This document shows positions 8,239 through 10,693 of a DNA stretch of 10,693 nt, piece after piece (position 1 is the stretch's first letter; the number at the start of each line of letters is the position of its first letter). The translations under genes and the position numbers were made by a program. The stretch is from positions 1-10,693 of the forward strand of contig JBAYMN010000025.1 in assembly GCA_041663585.1 (NCBI GenBank), written 5' to 3'. Source of the DNA: JALOBO01 sp023228225. GTDB taxonomy: Bacteria > Bacillota > Clostridia > Christensenellales > UBA1242. The notes beneath the pieces were generated by a model. It did no database searches. It saw nothing but the letters and a program-made list of their open reading frames with translations, and had not been told where the DNA came from.

Positions 8239-8307
8239 TGATATTAGGCATGAGTAAAATGGTGTTATTTGCAAGTATTTAGCGAACAGTTCTATTTTTT
8301 ATTATTT
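8239..8307. repeat. Diverged direct repeat, copy 1
   Basis: This pairs with 8507-8579 at an offset of 268 bp. From TGATA to GTTCT (55 nt, no gaps) about 43 positions agree by hand count; the block AAGTATTTAGCGAA (8273-8286) is identical, and both copies then run into a T-rich stretch. Neither copy has terminal inverted repeats or a reading frame worth calling. Confidence 0.65.
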
Positions 8308-8445
8308 CTTAATTTTTAATTTGGAATAAGAGTTGGCGTAATGTTTCAGTTTAATCAAATTATGTTTTTAATTTAAGGTTATTGAAAGTTTTTAAGTACA
8401 TTTTGGCAACTTATTTTAAATCAAATATCTATAAAAAAATCTTTG

Positions 8446-8468
8446 TTTTATACTACTTAACTTTTTTA
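8446..8468. repeat. Short direct repeat, first copy
   Basis: TTTTATACTACTTAACTTTT and three further bases match 8580-8602 at 21 of 23 positions. The second copy directly continues repeat copy 2, whereas here about 140 bp separate it from repeat copy 1. This suggests one copy was interrupted or the other shortened. Confidence 0.55.
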
Positions 8469-8506
8469 TTCAAATATAGAAAATAAAATAATACAATTTT
8501 AGTTTT

Positions 8507-8579
8507 TGATACTTGTTATGAATAGAATGATGCCATTTTAAAGTATTTAGCGAATAGTTCTGTATTTTTTGGTTATTTA
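8507..8579. repeat. Diverged direct repeat, copy 2
   Basis: This is the partner of 8239-8307, with a 2-bp insertion after the GTTCT block. The matching AAGTATTTAGCGAA lies at 8541-8554. The sequence just downstream (8580-8602) matches the short repeat at 8446-8468. Confidence 0.65.
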
Positions 8580-8602
8580 TTTTATGCTACTTCACTTTTT
8601 TA
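8580..8602. repeat. Short direct repeat, second copy
   Basis: This matches 8446-8468 with two substitutions (TTTTATGCTACTTCAC against TTTTATACTACTTAAC, then identical). It directly adjoins the end of repeat copy 2. Confidence 0.55.
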
Positions 8603-8643
8603 CTAAACTAATTTTTTTAAAAACACAAAACAAAGTTTTAACT

Positions 8644-8661
8644 CATTTGCGGGAGCAAATG
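8644..8661. other. Hairpin with GGGA tetraloop
   Basis: CATTTGC (8644-8650) pairs perfectly with GCAAATG (8655-8661) around GGGA, which fits the GNRA tetraloop class. It is followed at once by GCGTACAA, the same octamer that follows the GCAC-GAA-GTGC hairpin at 8785-8795. It has no T tract, so it is not a terminator. Confidence 0.6.
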
Positions 8662-8715
8662 GCGTACAAAAATCTGGGCTGAAAGGGCTTAAAATAACAA
8701 CTTTATGCGGTTATA

Positions 8716-8744
8716 ATTTCGCCTAGCGGTAGCGACAGCGGAAT
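8716..8744. other. Hairpin with AGCG period-6 loop
   Basis: ATTTCGC (8716-8722) can pair with GCGGAAT (8738-8744) with one G-T pair. The segment between and into the right arm reads AGCGGT, AGCGAC, AGCGGA, a short period-6 repeat that stands out in this AT-rich region. Confidence 0.4.
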
Positions 8745-8757
8745 AAAATATACGGTT

Positions 8758-8824
8758 AAAGAGGGAAACCAAAAACGCTTGATAGCACGAAGTGCGTACA
8801 AGACCAAGTTTTTGGTTTCTCTTT
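8758..8824. other. Long imperfect stem-loop, possible structured RNA or mobile repeat
   Basis: The outer stem AAAGAG (8758-8763) pairs with CTCTTT (8819-8824). After a 2-nt GG bulge, AAACCAAAAAC (8766-8776) pairs perfectly with GTTTTTGGTTT (8808-8818). After a GC bulge, TTG pairs with CAA. The apex holds a separate small hairpin, GCAC-GAA-GTGC (8785-8795). The structure spans 67 nt. A T-rich end (CTCTTTT) could allow termination of read-through from ftsY, but the stem is AT-rich and the T run is short. The family was not recognised. Confidence 0.5.
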
Positions 8825-8847
8825 TGATGGTAGGCAGAATATACAAA

Positions 8848-8871
8848 AAACTATTTGACAATTTATAGTTT
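8848..8871. promoter_or_regulatory. Inverted repeat around the -35 box, candidate operator
   Basis: AAACTAT (8848-8854) and ATAGTTT (8865-8871) are perfect inverted arms separated by 10 bp. The TTGACA -35 hexamer occupies the first 6 of those 10 bp. A dimeric repressor bound here would block RNA polymerase. No regulator is encoded nearby, and the site was not recognised. Confidence 0.45.
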
Positions 8872-8883
8872 AAAATATATTAT
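8855..8883 (+). promoter_or_regulatory. Promoter of the GLUG repeat protein gene
   Basis: TTGACA (8855-8860) is followed at 17 bp by TATTAT (8878-8883, five of six consensus bases). A perfect TATAAT at 8881-8886 is also present but spaced at 20 bp. The whole -10 area and beyond (8876-8903) is a TA-rich low-complexity tract. The predicted leader is about 60 nt, ending in AAGGAG (8941-8946), 6 nt before the ATG. Confidence 0.7.
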
Positions 8884-8952
8884 AATATATAATAATATAT
8901 ATAAGAGATGGTTTAACTTATTTTTGTCAAAGGTTGTCTTAAGGAGCAAGTA

Positions 8953-10693
8953 ATGTTAAAAAAATATAAAAAAATATTATTGACATTTCTTGGTGCATTA
9001 TCTGCATTGTCTATTGTTTTTTTGCCCGCGTATATTAATAAATCTTATTCCGAAACAAAAGATGTGTGGCTAAACTATACTGTTCCCAGTTCATATTCCG
9101 ATTTTGATAATTACGAATTTTGGTATGGTTATAGCAAGACATATGCTAATATAGAACATTCGCTTACCGACATTGGTATTGCTAACATAAATAATATTAT
9201 CGCGCAAGTTGATGCGGGATTAGGCACTAGTGATCCAATAATTATTAATAGTGCAGAAGAACTTGCGGGTCTTTCACTTTTAAGTAATTGTGTTGATACA
9301 TATTTATATTACTGTGATTTGAGTTACGCTTTAAGCAGTGATATTAATTTAGGTGGAAGACGATGGATTCCTATTGGCACCGAATATGATTTTACAGGCG
9401 ATTTTAATGGTAATAATCACATTATTAGTGGATTAACAATAAATAATGCAACTGCAACTTACCAAGGCTTATTTGGTCATTTAAGTGGTTTTTCTTCTGA
9501 TTACTCAGAAATTGATAATGTGATAATAGAAAATGCATATATAAATTCAGGGGGATTTACTGGTGCGATTGTTGGTGATTGCACATATACAATATTAACT
9601 GATTGTCATTCAATAGGCTCTGGTGCGATTGTTGGAACAAATGTTGTTATTGGAGGGCTTGTAGGCGAAGCAAAAGAAAATACCAGGTTAGATAGTTGCT
9701 CAAATGCTATTGATGTAAAAGGATTGAGTTCTTTTGTTGGTGGACTTGTTGGCAATTGGAAAGGTCGTTCAATATCTTCTACCGCATTTGATATTGATAA
9801 TTGTTACAATGTAGGTAGTGTTACTTCTGGTGCAGATGGCGCGGGCGGACTTATTGGTAGTTTTAATGTGCTTGCAAATGGTACGATTAGTAAAATTAGC
9901 AATTCATATAATAGTGGCACAATTAAAGCAGGTACTTCTGGCGAATATAATAATGTTGCAGGCATTGTGTATTATAATAATTTTAATGGTGGTACTAACT
10001 TAATAATTGAAAATTGCCATAATGTTGGTAGCATTTATGGTAAAATGTATACAGCTGGACTTATATCTATTCGTAGTGGTTTAAGTATTCCTTTAACTGT
10101 TATAAAATCATATAATACAGGCGACATAATTTCGCCGACAGCAAGTTCAAGCACGGGATTTAACGCGGGTCTTGTGGCATGTAGTTCAGGTACAAACACA
10201 ATTTCAATAACCGAAAGTTTTAATGCGGGTAATGTTACAAACTTAGCAACAGAAGCCGGAGCAGGACATGGCATAGCGGGAATTCTTTCTAATGCAGTAT
10301 CTGGTACAACAATTACAAATTGTTATAATACAGGCATAATTACTGGTGACATAAATGTTGCCGGTATTTTGGGATATAGTACTTATTCTGCAAATATTAG
10401 TTATTGCTATAATGCTGGTACTATTAATGCAATTAATCATTATGCCGGTGGTATTGTTGGACAGGCTACAAACGATATATTAAACAATGTTTATAATACG
10501 GGTACTATAAATACAGGTATTTCTGGTGGAGGGGGTAGCAATACAGGGGGGCTAATAGGTTATTCATTAGATAATATAACTTTAAGAAATGCCTATAATA
10601 CTGGCAATATTATAGTTGATGCAACCGCAACATCACGCACTAATATTGGTGGTTTGATTGGTCAGGTAAAGAAATCAATTACAGTTCAATATA
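8953..10693 (+). CDS. Secreted GLUG-motif repeat protein, N-terminal part (3' end outside window)
   Basis: The frame runs 580 codons from ATG (AAGGAG 6 nt upstream) to the window edge without a stop, so the C terminus and any cell-wall anchor are unseen. A signal peptide is clear: basic KKYKK, a hydrophobic core at residues 8-24, then PAY; no lipobox Cys. Residues 97-163 match the region that precedes GLUG repeats in many bacterial surface proteins: INSAEELAGLS, LSSDINL with W-x-PIG, and FTGDFNGNNHIISGLTI. From about residue 171, some 12-13 units of about 27-38 residues follow, each with an AGL/GGLxG-like turn and most of the later ones with a YN-x-G core (NCYNVGSV, SYNSGTI, NVYNTGTI). Such repeats are thought to fold as a parallel beta-helix and occur in adhesins and other surface proteins. 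Residues are rich in Asn, Gly, Thr and Ser and poor in Lys/Arg. Ligand and function are unknown; the surface location is inferred. Confidence 0.88.
   Translation, partial: MLKKYKKILLTFLGALSALSIVFLPAYINKSYSETKDVWLNYTVPSSYSDFDNYEFWYGYSKTYANIEHSLTDIGIANINNIIAQVDAGLGTSDPIIINSAEELAGLSLLSNCVDTYLYYCDLSYALSSDINLGGRRWIPIGTEYDFTGDFNGNNHIISGLTINNATATYQGLFGHLSGFSSDYSEIDNVIIENAYINSGGFTGAIVGDCTYTILTDCHSIGSGAIVGTNVVIGGLVGEAKENTRLDSCSNAIDVKGLSSFVGGLVGNWKGRSISSTAFDIDNCYNVGSVTSGADGAGGLIGSFNVLANGTISKISNSYNSGTIKAGTSGEYNNVAGIVYYNNFNGGTNLIIENCHNVGSIYGKMYTAGLISIRSGLSIPLTVIKSYNTGDIISPTASSSTGFNAGLVACSSGTNTISITESFNAGNVTNLATEAGAGHGIAGILSNAVSGTTITNCYNTGIITGDINVAGILGYSTYSANISYCYNAGTINAINHYAGGIVGQATNDILNNVYNTGTINTGISGGGGSNTGGLIGYSLDNITLRNAYNTGNIIVDATATSRTNIGGLIGQVKKSITVQY

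Larger units (their letters stand above)
8203..8952. other. 750-bp intergenic region without a convincing gene
   Basis: No frame here has a start, a ribosome binding site and a useful length. The first part, to about 8640, is very AT-rich and contains diverged direct repeats. From 8641 to about 8840 the base composition is visibly more GC-rich and three hairpins occur. From 8848 to the end lies the promoter and leader of the following gene. A weak 5-bp GCG-rich hairpin (8223-8235) follows ftsY but has no T tract, so where the ftsY transcript ends is unclear. Confidence 0.75.

Noticed and set aside
8250..8282. Ten-codon frame starting ATG at 8250 in repeat copy 1
   Set aside because: It has no ribosome binding site, and the equivalent frame in copy 2 stops after seven codons.
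8284..8292. GAACAGTTC as a LexA (SOS) box
   Set aside because: The Firmicutes LexA site is GAAC-N4-GTTC; here the arms are 1 bp apart and the second repeat copy loses the match.
8702..8827. Minus-strand open stretch of about 41 codons across the hairpin island
   Set aside because: It has no ATG or ribosome binding site and coincides with inverted repeats; more likely part of a repeat than a gene.
9818..10003. Second frame inside the repeat protein gene
   Set aside because: It is out of frame with the signal-peptide-bearing GLUG protein and shows no features of its own.
9466..10693. CRISPR array or DNA tandem repeat in the repeat gene
   Set aside because: Repetition is at protein level with variable unit length; there are no constant DNA repeats with unique spacers.

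Overview
The window is AT-rich DNA from a low-GC bacterium. It most likely belongs to the Clostridia or a related Firmicutes lineage, probably uncultured; this is inferred from gene order and base composition, as there is no rRNA to test it. TGA is used as a stop (plsX, rnc) and tryptophan is TGG, so the code is standard and not mycoplasmal. Every recognisable gene is on the + strand.

Positions 1-8202 are a compact housekeeping block: ackA (3' part), a YceD/DUF177 protein, rpmF, plsX, rnc, smc, ftsY. This order, or close variants, is common in Firmicutes. There appear to be two or three transcription units. ackA reads in from outside. A consensus sigma-A-type promoter (901-929) serves yceD-rpmF, which ends at an intrinsic terminator (1734-1759). 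plsX-rnc-smc-ftsY then run with a 4-bp overlap and gaps of 42 and 11 bp. The products cover acetyl-phosphate/acetate metabolism, 50S ribosome assembly, acyl-phosphate supply for phospholipid synthesis, double-stranded RNA processing, chromosome organisation and SRP-dependent membrane targeting. No acpP lies between plsX and rnc, where many relatives carry it. Three genes (yceD, rnc, smc) start with TTG.

Positions 8203-8952 hold no convincing gene. The first part (about 8239-8602) contains diverged direct repeats. The second (8644-8824) is visibly more GC-rich and holds three hairpins, the last a long imperfect stem-loop. It could be a small mobile repeat or a structured RNA; it cannot be identified from sequence alone.

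From 8953 to the window end runs an open frame of 580 codons with no stop. It encodes a secreted GLUG-type repeat protein with a signal peptide, a GLUG-family N-terminal region and about 12-13 repeats. Its promoter has a TTGACA -35 box set exactly between the arms of a 7-bp inverted repeat, followed by a low-complexity TA tract covering the -10 region. This looks like a regulated, possibly variable, surface protein placed next to a conserved core operon.

No clearly new multi-gene system is visible. The best leads are the structured intergenic island, the operator-like promoter of the repeat protein, and the repeat protein itself.
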